Below, piece after piece: positions 1 through 7,500 of a stretch of 40,138 nucleotides of DNA. Positions within the stretch are counted from its first letter, which is position 1. Every line of letters begins with the position of its first letter. Below the pieces are notes generated by a model, which worked only from the letters and a program-made list of their open reading frames with translations, was not told where the DNA came from and searched no databases. The position numbers were made by a program, and so were the translations under genes. Source of the stretch: Candidatus Hydrogenedentota bacterium (GTDB taxonomy: Bacteria; Hydrogenedentota; Hydrogenedentia; Hydrogenedentales; SLHB01); assembly GCA_020849535.1 (NCBI GenBank), contig JADLGB010000296.1, positions 1 through 40,138 of the forward strand, read 5' to 3'.

Positions 1-66
1 CTGCCTCGCTTGCCAAGCGCGGCAGCACAGCGCTTCGTTCAAGTGATCGACCTGCCGGCCGGTATC
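1..66 (+). repeat. Dispersed hairpin repeat, copy 1 (window start)
   Basis: The segment forms an imperfect hairpin, with CTGCC-CGCTTG pairing to CAAGCG-GGCAG. The same 66-bp segment recurs with a few mismatches in direct orientation at 40073-40138, and its first ~35 bp recur inverted at 29062-29095. It is the outer flank of the larger terminal-inverted-repeat element described at 93-378. It has no coding potential. The function is unknown; a REP-like or MITE-like dispersed repeat is the simplest reading. Confidence 0.8.
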
Positions 67-92
67 GTCTCCCACGCACCTCTTTGATCTTA

Positions 93-378
93 AGCCCTGG
101 CAAGGGCGCAGGTGCATAGCCCCGGGTGGAGCCGCAGGCGGACCCCGGGGGATGCATGCCTTTTCCTTACGAAAGCCCCAGCGGGGCGCAGGAGTCTTCG
201 CCACGGTTCCGATATCACTTCTTTATCTACCTCCCCAACGCTCCTGTTGAATTGGACTGACCTCAGCCGCTTGGACTTCCCCCGCCCACGCTGGGGCTTG
301 ATCGCGAGGTGCCGCGTCCACCCCCGGCTTCCGCCTTCGGCTCCACCCGTGGCTACATGCCTGCGCCCTTGCCAGGGC
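93..378. mobile_element. MITE-like element with ~58-bp terminal inverted repeats, copy A
   Basis: The left end (93-150, beginning GCCCTGGCAAGGGCGCAGG) is repeated in reverse complement at the right end (321-378) with only a few mismatches. The internal ~170 bp match the interior of 28776-29001 in the opposite orientation, so this is a dispersed element. It carries no transposase and is only ~286 bp long, which fits a non-autonomous (MITE-like) or REP/BIME-like element. The proline/arginine-rich open frames across it are by-products of the repeat. No clear target-site duplication was found by eye. Confidence 0.7.
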
Positions 379-652
379 GGTGACTGCACGCCGCACTCTG
401 ACGGCCAATGTACTTGGGACCCTAGGCCAACCCAGTTCGAATGCCGCCTAGAATGTGCGTAACTTTCTGGCGATCCTGCAAGTTAGTAGCCCCAAGGATT
501 CTCAACCCTGGGTCAGCCGCACCCCCAATACAGTCCCGTAGGGACGGCAGAGCTTTCCAACACTCCGAAGAGAGCGGAGCGCCTACGGCAGTTCAGGTGC
601 CTCGTGTGGTTCAAGGTGTGGTCCGGCCAAACCGAGAAGGAGTAGCCCCTGC
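379..652. other. Intergenic region with one REP-like palindrome
   Basis: No gene is supported here. The only recognisable item is a short palindromic motif at 532-553 (TCCCGTAGGGACGGCAGAG). Variants of it lie at 28139-28160, 28306-28327 and, inverted, at 28411-28432. Confidence 0.6.
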
Positions 653-2071
653 CTACGGCTGGCCCGCGTCGGCGGTTTCCATCTCGCCTTCTGATTCCGA
701 ACTCTGGCGTTGATTGGGTTGGCGCGTCTTCGGATACATCGCGTGCAGCGTCCTGAGCACCACGCGCAAAGGCATTTCGCTTTGTGACGCGTTCAGGCGG
801 AACTCGCGCTCGCGGAATACGAACACGAGGCGCTGATGGTCCATCGCCTTGATCCTATATCCAATTCGCTGGAGGTCCTTCACTCTGTAGACTCTTGACC
901 AGCATTGGCGTACGACGGTGATCTGTTCTTCGTCGAACTCGAAGCGCCGCACGCGGAACATCCGATAACACACGCCGGCCAGGAGCGCGGGTGCCATCGC
1001 CACAGCGAACTCTGCCATGTTCCGCGGTTCGATAGGCCAAAGCCCTGTTTTGTAGTTGATGACATAGACGGCCCCGCAGGCGAGGGCCGCCCACACAGCG
1101 AGCAGCACTTGTTGTTGCCACGGCTTCACCATGCGGCACTCGATGGCCCACGGAAGCTCGACCTCCGGCACGGGAAAGAGGTCCGGCCGCTTCGCCTCCA
1201 GAAACGGAATCAAGTCCTCGTAGCGGCTAAGCGGATGAAAGAGCGTGATCGATACAGTCCCGCCACGCAAGGTCATGCGCTCCATGACCAGTTCGTCACG
1301 AAATTCGATGCTGTCGAGGTCCTCGAATCGCACACGCCGCTCCGTCCATAGAAAGCGATAGGTAAGCCCCTTGGAATCGATGCGCACACGAGGCCCCAGG
1401 AACCAGATGATCGCGGCGATGAATGCGCCGCCCGTGACATCGACCGTGGACTGCAGGAGAAACCCGGGCCACGAGTCGCCCGATCCGCGCACGGCGGCGA
1501 TGGCGAACACCGCCACAGCTAACACACCCGCAAACAACCACAGAGTCCCTGCGCGTCCATAGCGCAATACGGCCCCGGATTCCAGGGGGACCGCCGCATC
1601 GCCCTGCAGCGGCGCGATGTCCTCGTCCACGTGGGGCATACTCTCACGGAGATGGTCCAGCAACAGGTCGTATTCGGGCAGGAGGTCGGGGATAACCAGG
1701 CGGTCGGCACCGTGCACGAGTGCGCCTGCCGGAATCGGATCCGCCTTGTCATGCGGCCAGCGGATGTACAGGATCGACGTTTCGTAGGGAAACACAAGGA
1801 TCTTTGCAGGCCCGGCCCAAAACAACCAACCCGGCTCGCTGTAGACGAGGCTGGATTCGTCCACCACGATCCGGACCAGCCGTTTGCAGTAGAGATGCCA
1901 TAGGATCAAACTCAGGCCCAGACTCGTCAACACGCCGAGACGCACTAGCAAGCTCTCGGAAGTGACGTCGAACACGATCGCAATGACGGTGAGCGCGAGA
2001 AACACCGCAAGCCAAGCCGCCGAGAAGCGGCGTTGACGCGCACTGTAGTCCATGCGATAGGGCAGTTCCAT
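653..2071 (-). CDS. Membrane protein with three 2TM + PH-like modules
   Basis: This 472-aa protein has no recognised named family. Three times over it shows the same plan: two hydrophobic helices (roughly residues 15-60, 175-220 and 325-375), followed by a ~90-residue beta-rich stretch. Each of those stretches carries a pattern like 'hRIDxxGLxYRFLWxxRRVRFEDLDSI' and ends in a helix with R or K near L and a proline. That is the style of bacterial PH-like (bPH2/YdbT-type) domains, so a triplicated membrane-PH architecture is inferred. The start is the ATG at 2071; a candidate -10 box lies 42 bp upstream. The next gene on the same strand (2164-2775) lies 92 bp upstream, and that promoter falls between them, so they are probably separate units. 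Function is unknown; membrane-associated scaffolding or envelope homeostasis are only guesses. Confidence 0.75.
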   Translation of the reverse strand: MELPYRMDYSARQRRFSAAWLAVFLALTVIAIVFDVTSESLLVRLGVLTSLGLSLILWHLYCKRLVRIVVDESSLVYSEPGWLFWAGPAKILVFPYETSILYIRWPHDKADPIPAGALVHGADRLVIPDLLPEYDLLLDHLRESMPHVDEDIAPLQGDAAVPLESGAVLRYGRAGTLWLFAGVLAVAVFAIAAVRGSGDSWPGFLLQSTVDVTGGAFIAAIIWFLGPRVRIDSKGLTYRFLWTERRVRFEDLDSIEFRDELVMERMTLRGGTVSITLFHPLSRYEDLIPFLEAKRPDLFPVPEVELPWAIECRMVKPWQQQVLLAVWAALACGAVYVINYKTGLWPIEPRNMAEFAVAMAPALLAGVCYRMFRVRRFEFDEEQITVVRQCWSRVYRVKDLQRIGYRIKAMDHQRLVFVFREREFRLNASQSEMPLRVVLRTLHAMYPKTRQPNQRQSSESEGEMETADAGQP

Positions 2072-2112
2072 GGAACGCGGACCTCCCGGGCTCTTTCATC
2101 CGAGCGTGTCGT

Positions 2113-2118
2113 ATTATA
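2113..2118 (-). promoter_or_regulatory. Candidate -10 box for the PH-like membrane protein
   Basis: Read on the minus strand this is TATAAT, a perfect consensus, preceded by GGGG and located 42 bp before the ATG at 2071. No good -35 hexamer is seen at 16-18 bp, so the promoter call rests on the -10 alone. Confidence 0.35.
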
Positions 2119-2163
2119 CCCCAAATGTGAGTAAAGGTTACGCGGCGAAAGAGCGGGGCCCCG

Positions 2164-2775
2164 CTACTTCCGTTTGCCCATGATGAGGTCGTGCGTGACC
2201 GCCACATGTTGTTCGGGGGTTCGCGAGTCGTAGGCTTCGAAACGGCTGAACGTGCCCGACGCGTGGGGTTTTGCGTCCTGGTTCGCCCCGTAGGGGCCCG
2301 CCACGCCCGCCATCCATCCATCGTTGGCGGCCCAATGGGGTGGGTTCACGCGATATCGAAAAACGTAGTAGTTCGCCGGGGCATCCACCGTGGAGGAGGG
2401 TGACGGAACCGTCGCCATCAACTCGATCTCGTCGGGAGGCGACTGCAGCTCATTGGGGTGGCACAGCCACAACACGATATCGGCCTCCGCCAGCGACTCC
2501 TGCGATGCGTATTCCTCCGGGTACAAGTCCAGCCGCTCGTGCGATTGCAGGATTTCCCACAAGACTTTGCGCGTCGCCGCGGACCTCGCGAAGCGCTGGA
2601 TCAGCATCGGGTCGGGCGTCTTCCCCGCTTCGAGGGCCTCCGATACAGCCGCCAGTGCCTCGTAGAGCCGGCGGCGCAGCCTCTCGCTGGCCAACATCGT
2701 CGCGACGTACCGCCACACGATAAACGCGATGATCAATACCACCAGTACGGCGAGAACGATCAAAACGACCTTCAC
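2164..2775 (-). CDS. Hypothetical protein with one N-terminal membrane anchor
   Basis: This 203-aa protein begins with a strongly hydrophobic helix (residues 2-24) and then a basic, helical stretch with many Leu/Ala/Glu residues (30-75). The remainder is mixed, with a tryptophan- and proline-rich segment near residues 135-165. The anchor-then-soluble layout suggests a single-pass protein facing the cytoplasm or periplasm. I do not recognise the family. The ORF starts at the ATG at 2775 and its stop overlaps a 14-bp GC palindrome (2152-2165). A terminator role for that palindrome is possible but weak, as it has no loop or T-tract. Confidence 0.65.
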   Translation of the reverse strand: MKVVLIVLAVLVVLIIAFIVWRYVATMLASERLRRRLYEALAAVSEALEAGKTPDPMLIQRFARSAATRKVLWEILQSHERLDLYPEEYASQESLAEADIVLWLCHPNELQSPPDEIELMATVPSPSSTVDAPANYYVFRYRVNPPHWAANDGWMAGVAGPYGANQDAKPHASGTFSRFEAYDSRTPEQHVAVTHDLIMGKRK

Positions 2776-2970
2776 GGACTGGACCCCCTCTACGGTTCGC
2801 GCGCCTCCCCGGTGGGGACGCGTCTCGCATGGAGTATAAGCCGATGGGCCGGTGAACGCACGCCCCCGGATCGCCCGTCACGGACCCAGGCTCGCGCTCT
2901 CATGCTTCCCATAACTCCCATCCTTCCCATCCCGTTGGGCAGACCCAGCCGGAAGGGCCTTGACAAAGCG

Positions 2971-3150
2971 ATGTTATGCGAGAGCGAGAACATCCACCGC
3001 GATGCGGAGGAACGCGGCCACAGTTGCCAGGGCCTGCACGGCCACGCCCATCACCACCACGGCGGCCGCGGCGGGCAGGGCAAAGGCCACGGACACGGGG
3101 CAGGCCACGGACACGGCAAGGGAAGAAGGTGTTGCGGCAAGGAGGCGTGA
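2971..3150 (+). CDS. Small His/Gly/Cys-rich putative metal-binding peptide
   Basis: This 59-aa ORF begins at the ATG at 2971. Its N-terminal half is acidic and polar with one Cys; a second Cys sits near residue 19. From about residue 23 it becomes a run of His and Gly (HGHAHHHH, then repeated GHGHG), and it ends in a CC pair followed by GKEA. At least ten His and four Cys in about 40 residues strongly suggest binding of Ni, Zn or Cu, as in histidine-rich metal storage or chaperone peptides. That function is inferred from composition only. The ribosome-binding sequence upstream is poor (GGAAGG about 14 bp away). It lies between two minus-strand genes, so it is an isolated plus-strand unit. It may be a real small protein or a composition artefact. 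Confidence 0.45.
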   Translation: MLCESENIHRDAEERGHSCQGLHGHAHHHHGGRGGQGKGHGHGAGHGHGKGRRCCGKEA

Positions 3151-3168
3151 GGACGCCAGCCACACTTC

Positions 3169-3849
3169 CTACCCCTCGAGCATAGCCGTCAGGCGCGCCC
3201 GGATATCGGGATAGTGCCGGCGGTAGTCTTCCTGCGCGCGGCGGATGACCTCCAGGACTTCCTCGCGCCCGTAGACGTCCGTGATCTCACACACTTTGTC
3301 CACGGCGTCCGGGGCCTGCTTGTAGGTGAGGAAGTAGTGTTTCAGTCGGTCCACAAGCCGTGCGGGGCACTCTTCGATGCGGCGCATGTCGCCGAAGGTC
3401 TCGTCGTCGACCATTGCGGCGATGATCTTGTCGTCGGCCTCTTCGCCATCGAGCATGCGCAAGCCCCCGAGCGGTATCGCACGCAGCAGCACGTTGCTCT
3501 TGCGGATGGGCTTTTCGCTTAACACACAGATATCGAGCGGGTCGCGGTCGCCCACGATATGCGGACGCCCCGTTTTCATGCGGCAATACTCCGCGGACAA
3601 CTCGCCTGAATAGGTCTGCGGGATGAAGCCGTACAGCGTGGGGCATACACTCGAGTAGCGCTGAGGCCGGTCCACTTTCAGAAGTCCGGTGCCTTTGTCG
3701 ACCTCGTACTTCACATTGTCCGTGGGCGTCATCTCGATGTAGACGGTGACCTCTTCCGGCGCGCGGTCGCCACAGGACACCCCGTGCCAGGGGTGGGCGC
3801 GAAACAACAGATTCATCAATTCCCAGACGGAGTCATTCTTGTCAGCCAT
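3169..3849 (-). CDS. ppa: Inorganic pyrophosphatase (family I)
   Basis: The enzyme hydrolyses PPi to two phosphates in the cytoplasm and pulls biosynthetic reactions forward. The family signature D-x-D-P-x-D is present as GDRDPLDIC near residues 100-108, with metal-binding Asp 101, 103 and 106. The upstream segment YEVDKGTGLLKVDRP and the PTLYGFIPQTYS stretch are also typical. At 226 aa it is slightly longer than the classic bacterial enzyme (~175 aa), with extra C-terminal helix like other larger family I members. An in-frame GTG exists 9 bp upstream (3858), but AAGGAAG sits 8 bp before the ATG at 3849, so that ATG is chosen. It is separated by 128 bp from the glutaredoxin-like gene on the same strand. 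Confidence 0.93.
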   Translation of the reverse strand: MADKNDSVWELMNLLFRAHPWHGVSCGDRAPEEVTVYIEMTPTDNVKYEVDKGTGLLKVDRPQRYSSVCPTLYGFIPQTYSGELSAEYCRMKTGRPHIVGDRDPLDICVLSEKPIRKSNVLLRAIPLGGLRMLDGEEADDKIIAAMVDDETFGDMRRIEECPARLVDRLKHYFLTYKQAPDAVDKVCEITDVYGREEVLEVIRRAQEDYRRHYPDIRARLTAMLEG

Positions 3850-3977
3850 GCAGATCACTTCCTTGATACGTTACCGCGTGTCACCAAGGGGGAATTCTAC
3901 GGGAAGCAAACGACTCAGGCAACCTGTCATGACCACCTGCGGGCAGGCGTTCTCACGCGCGCCGGAGAACGCCCGGC

Positions 3978-4232
3978 CTACAGCCCCAGCAGCTCCCGCG
4001 CGAAGTCCTCGGAGAACGGTTTGCCTACTTCGTATCCGCGCTTCCATTCGCCGTCGATGATCAGGTAAGGCACGCCCAGTTTGCCGGTCTTCGCTTCGAG
4101 TTCCTGTCCGTACTCGGGGTTCTCACGAATGTCCCGGCTCTCGTAAGTCACGCCGTTGGCGTCCATGAACGCCTTCAATAATTGGCAGTCCCCGCAAAGC
4201 TTCGCGGAGTACATGATGATGTTCTTTGCCAT
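3978..4232 (-). CDS. Glutaredoxin-like small thiol-disulfide protein
   Basis: This 84-aa thioredoxin-fold protein has the redox motif C13-G-D-C16 near the N-terminus and the cis-proline P55 in GVPYLI. These are the two hallmarks of small glutaredoxins and NrdH-like redoxins. The CGDC dipeptide is not the CPYC of classical glutaredoxin, so glutathione use is uncertain. Reduction by thioredoxin reductase, as for NrdH, is an alternative. The protein is cytoplasmic with no signal peptide. The ATG at 4232 is preceded by GAGGAG 6 bp upstream on the minus strand. The DUF1080 gene upstream ends in a terminator, so this gene is probably transcribed separately from it. Confidence 0.85.
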   Translation of the reverse strand: MAKNIIMYSAKLCGDCQLLKAFMDANGVTYESRDIRENPEYGQELEAKTGKLGVPYLIIDGEWKRGYEVGKPFSEDFARELLGL

Positions 4233-4252
4233 CTCGGTCTCCTCATGTGGCT

Positions 4253-4298
4253 GTCAAAAGAAACGGAGGCAGGTCTGCGGTTGCGTTCCTGCCTCCGT
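4253..4298 (-). terminator. Rho-independent terminator of the DUF1080 gene
   Basis: An 11-bp perfect stem (ACGGAGGCAGG at 4263-4273 pairing with 4288-4298) encloses a 14-nt loop. On the minus strand it is followed by TTTCTTTTG. It begins 10 bp after the stop of the DUF1080 gene at 4309, which is the expected position. Confidence 0.75.
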
Positions 4299-4308
4299 GC
4301 GTTTCAGT

Positions 4309-5538
4309 TTATTGGTTGCCATCGCGGCGGACACGTCCGCCGCCACCCGCGCGCGCGCCGCCCCGCGCCGGGTATTCCATGATGTTGATGTTCTTGAAGC
4401 TGAGGTCTGTTGTGGGGTCATGGCCCTGCAGGTGAATTGTGCCCGGACCCGGCACGTAGCCTGCCTTGCCATCCTGATTCGCAACGACAGGCCGGGTATC
4501 GGTGAAGTCGCTGGTCTGATACCCATTGATCCAGACTGCGGCATGGTTGCCATCGCACACGATGGTCTTGTGGAACCATTCGCGGTCGCTTGACACGACC
4601 ATGCGCGCCTTCTGATTGCCGTAGTTACCGCCCGTTCCGAAGTCATGCGGTTTGCGGCGATCGATTCCGCCCGGCTCGGTCGACCCCTCCGCCGGCTTGT
4701 CCCACTCGTTGCGAACTTGCGACTCGTAGCCCTTCCAGAACACGCCGACAGGGCCGCGGTAGAACACGCCGCTGTTGAGGTGGTCCCCGTTCGAGAAGAT
4801 GTCAAGCTGCAACACGAAATCCTTGTACTCGCCGGCCGTTTCAATCTGGCCGTTGCCTTTCTTGATGTTCAGCGCGCCTTCGATGACGCTGAACTCGGAC
4901 TTGTGATCGGGGATGATGTTCCAACCCGTCAGATCGGTGCCGTTGAAGATGGGCTTCAGATTGAGGGGCTTCAGCTTTGCCTCGGAGACTTCAAGTTTGC
5001 CGCCGTGACCATGGTACTGAATGCCGATGTAGCCGCGCAGGCGGTTGGCGGCAACGCCTTCGACCGGCGCACCGTCCAGGGTGGCGGTCAGGGTGGGGCC
5101 GTTGGCCGTGACCGCAATCGTGTGCCAGTCAGAAGCGCTGTCCTTGGGTTGCGCGATGGGAATCACGGCGGTGCCGTTCTCGGTGTAGTGACCCTGGAGC
5201 GAGCTGCGCAGTTCCAGACCCGTGGAACTGTCGGCGGAAATCCGCAGCTTTACCTGCAACTCGTAATCCGCGAACTGGCTCGTCGTAACCAGCAGGCCGC
5301 CCGTGCCGCCTTCGCACGTCAGGATGCCATCCACCACCCTGCACGGCGCATCGCCGAGGATGTTCCAACCGAAGGTCGTCTCTTTGTCGAAAAGGTTAAT
5401 CCAGCCGGCTGCCGCTTCTTCCGCGGGCAGCACGCCCGGAGGCATCGTGTCGCCCTGCCCGAAGGCCACGGGCGCCACAGACAGCGCGGCCAATACAACC
5501 GCCGCGCCGATTGAACACACCACCGCAAAACCACGCAT
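4309..5538 (-). CDS. Secreted protein with two DUF1080 (3-keto-disaccharide hydrolase) domains
   Basis: The 409-aa product has a signal peptide (residues 1-27, ending AFG-Q). Two copies of the concanavalin-like DUF1080 fold follow. The first (about 45-190) starts with the typical 'GWINLFDKETTFGWN'; the second (about 195-395) starts with 'PIFNGTDLTGWN' and ends with 'IHLQGHD...SFKNINI'. DUF1080 members are exported proteins linked to 3-keto-glycoside or other glycan hydrolysis, so an extracytoplasmic glycan role is likely, but no catalytic residue can be assigned. The C-terminus is low-complexity Arg/Gly. AAAGGAG precedes the ATG at 5538, and a terminator follows. The gene stands alone, divergent from the radical SAM gene. 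Confidence 0.88.
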   Translation of the reverse strand: MRGFAVVCSIGAAVVLAALSVAPVAFGQGDTMPPGVLPAEEAAAGWINLFDKETTFGWNILGDAPCRVVDGILTCEGGTGGLLVTTSQFADYELQVKLRISADSSTGLELRSSLQGHYTENGTAVIPIAQPKDSASDWHTIAVTANGPTLTATLDGAPVEGVAANRLRGYIGIQYHGHGGKLEVSEAKLKPLNLKPIFNGTDLTGWNIIPDHKSEFSVIEGALNIKKGNGQIETAGEYKDFVLQLDIFSNGDHLNSGVFYRGPVGVFWKGYESQVRNEWDKPAEGSTEPGGIDRRKPHDFGTGGNYGNQKARMVVSSDREWFHKTIVCDGNHAAVWINGYQTSDFTDTRPVVANQDGKAGYVPGPGTIHLQGHDPTTDLSFKNINIMEYPARGGARAGGGGRVRRDGNQ

Positions 5539-5657
5539 AACCGGTCTCCTTTCACGGAACGCTCAATGGGGTTGTGGATTTCCATTTCACGCGGCGCCGC
5601 AGCGCCACGCGGAGTACAGATCATACTCTTCGGGCGGGCCGGCCTTCCAATAGCCCG

Positions 5658-5727
5658 ACACGGACGAGCACGGACAGACACGGACGAACACGGACGAACA
5701 CGGACGAACACGGACGAACACGGACAC
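5658..5727. repeat. 10-bp tandem repeat (CGGACGAACA)
   Basis: Seven successive copies of a 10-bp unit, the inner ones identical (CGGACGAACA) and the outer ones diverged, lie in the 287-bp divergent region between the DUF1080 and radical SAM genes. A 10-bp period puts every unit on the same helix face. It is probably a simple-sequence microsatellite prone to slippage; no binding protein is known. Confidence 0.9.
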
Positions 5728-5825
5728 CTTGACCAATCGTCGCTTTCGGGACAATGATACCGACGAAACATTCCGCGCAGGCGCGGAGCCGCGATCCCCT
5801 GCACCTTTGTGGGAGGCAATGAGCC

Positions 5826-6758
5826 GTGACAACGCCCGCGTACCTGCAACTCCTGGAAAGCGGTGAACTCGCGGAGCGAGTTGACACCGCGCGGCAGCGG
5901 CTCGCTTCGTGCGACATCTGCGCGCGGGCCTGCGGGGCAGATCGGCTGCACGGGGAAACAGGCTCGTGCCGGACCGGGCGCCACGCGGTGGTCTATGGGT
6001 TCCACGCGCACTTTGGTGAGGAGCCGCCGTTGGTAGGGCGCAACGGGTCGGGCACGATCTTCATCTCGTCGTGCAATCTGCACTGTTGCTTCTGCCAGAA
6101 CTGGGAGATCAGCGCGCGCGGAGAGGGTGGCGAAGTGAGCGCGCGCGAACTCGCGCAGATGATGCTCGCGCTCCAGGCCCAGGGTTGTCACAACATCAAC
6201 TTCGTGTCGCCCTCACACGTGGTGCCGCAGATCCTGGAAGCGCTGCTCCTCGCGGCGGAAGCCGGGCTGCGCCTCCCGCTCGTGTACAACACAGGCGGCT
6301 ACGACTCGCTCGAGACACTGGCCCTGCTCGACGGCGTCATCGACATCTACATGCCCGACATGAAGTATTCTGATGAGGAAGTGGGCTTGCGCTTCTCCGG
6401 CGTTCCGAATTACCCGGAAGTAAACCGTGCGGCGGTGAAAGAGATGCACCGGCAGGCCGGGGACCTTGTGTTGAATGAGAGCGGCATCGCGACGCGGGGA
6501 CTGCTCGTGCGCCACCTCGTCTTGCCGGAGGGACTCGCAGGCACGGGAGAAACCGTGCGTTTCCTCGCCGAAGAAGTCTCGAAGAACACCTATCTCAACA
6601 TCATGGATCAATACCGCCCGTGCCACGAGGCGTGTTGTCTCGCGCCGATCAACCGCCGCATCACCCCGCGCGAATACGCCGAGGCTGTACGGCTCGCCCA
6701 CGAAGCCGGCCTCACCCGCCTCGACGATAGGCAGCCGCATTGGGCGTTCCTACAATAG
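5826..6758 (+). CDS. PflX-like radical SAM protein
   Basis: The 310-aa protein carries the radical SAM cluster C83-x3-C87-x2-C90 (CNLHCCFCQNW), which binds a 4Fe-4S cluster that cleaves S-adenosylmethionine. A second four-cysteine group near the N-terminus (C29, C32, C36, C48) could bind an additional metal or cluster. The layout and motifs such as LVYNTGGYD and IDIYMPDMKY match the PflX/COG1313 group of pyruvate-formate-lyase-activase homologues, whose substrate is unknown. No glycyl-radical enzyme gene is in the window. The start is a GTG at 5826 with GGGAGG 9 bp upstream; an ATG at 5819 is in another frame. Confidence 0.88.
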   Translation: MTTPAYLQLLESGELAERVDTARQRLASCDICARACGADRLHGETGSCRTGRHAVVYGFHAHFGEEPPLVGRNGSGTIFISSCNLHCCFCQNWEISARGEGGEVSARELAQMMLALQAQGCHNINFVSPSHVVPQILEALLLAAEAGLRLPLVYNTGGYDSLETLALLDGVIDIYMPDMKYSDEEVGLRFSGVPNYPEVNRAAVKEMHRQAGDLVLNESGIATRGLLVRHLVLPEGLAGTGETVRFLAEEVSKNTYLNIMDQYRPCHEACCLAPINRRITPREYAEAVRLAHEAGLTRLDDRQPHWAFLQ

Positions 6759-6884
6759 GCGGGGACGCCCCGCGGCCGATCAGAGAAGAAAGTGTTGGAC
6801 GGGATAACAGGATTGGCAGGATGTCATTCGACCAAAGTTGAATTGGTCCTGCACACTTCCGCTGACAGCACGCGAGATTTCCAA

Positions 6885-7046
6885 TCAAAGTGCGTATGTA
6901 AATGGCGCAATCCCACCCGCGTCTCCGGCAAACCATATGGCGAGGATGGTGAGGAAGATGAACCCCACGGTGGCCGCGAGGCCAAGCACAAAGAGAATTC
7001 GTGCCCAAAGCGGAACTGTTCGATATCGTTCAGAGAGTCTGGCCAT
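6885..7046 (-). CDS. Small single-pass membrane protein (53 aa)
   Basis: A short frame on the minus strand starts at the ATG at 7046 and ends at TGA 6885-6887. The N-terminus is polar and basic (MARLSERYRT), followed by a clear transmembrane helix from about residue 14 to 40 rich in Leu, Ile, Val, Ala and Phe. The tail is short and glycine-containing and ends in FTYAL. GGGGGAA lies 8 bp before the ATG, and positively charged residues at the N-terminus favour an inside orientation. I do not recognise a family. A short upstream frame (7047-7148) ends with a TAG directly abutting this ATG, so translation could be coupled. Confidence 0.5.
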   Translation of the reverse strand: MARLSERYRTVPLWARILFVLGLAATVGFIFLTILAIWFAGDAGGIAPFTYAL

Positions 7047-7500
7047 CTATTGCGTTCCCCCAATCTGGTATCTCACGGGTAGCCGTACTCGTTCTACACG
7101 AATGCCGTCGCTAGTTGCCGCAACACTTGGGCCGGAACAGTCGCTCATTGTCCACTAGGGGCCAGCACTGAGATCACTTCCGTTGCACGCCGGGGTCAAT
7201 CGGGAGTCCGTCCCTGCAACTCATTGTACACCCACTCGCTGGCGTGGATTTCAGCGGCATTATCCCTGGAAATCTCTTCAATACTATAACCACGATGTCA
7301 AAAGCGTAATCAAACGTGAAGCTCCGGCAGAACCGTTCTCTATAGGTCCTTACCTTTCTTCCATCCTCTTCAATCCTGTTATCCTGTCAAAAAGAGAACG
7401 AGGTTGGACAGGATGACTGGATGAACAGGGGATAATGCCGTCAACTTTGTGGCATGCTCGCGGGAAGCGGTACAGTGGATTCCGGGCGGAGGAGCACGAC
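7047..7500. other. Intergenic region with possible gene remnant
   Basis: On the minus strand 7047-7148 encodes a possible 33-aa peptide whose stop directly abuts the start of the 53-aa membrane protein; it may be a leader or a fragment. A further minus-strand stretch (about 7197-7295) reads like the end of a small regulator or antitoxin-like protein (YSIEEISRDNAAEIHA) but has no intact start. It is most likely a remnant. Fragments of the kind 'gacaggat..aacagg' at 7370-7430 echo a dispersed repeat also seen near 6794. No other gene is supported. Confidence 0.3.

Noticed and set aside
90..462. Pro/Arg-rich frames on both strands at the window start
   Set aside because: They run across the inverted-repeat element and recur wherever the repeat does.
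2152..2165. Perfect 14-bp palindrome AGCGGGGCCCCGCT
   Set aside because: It overlaps the stop codon of the upstream gene and has no loop or T-tract, so a terminator or operator call is not supported.
7197..7295. Antitoxin-like C-terminal fragment
   Set aside because: No intact start or full domain is present; it is mentioned only as a remnant.
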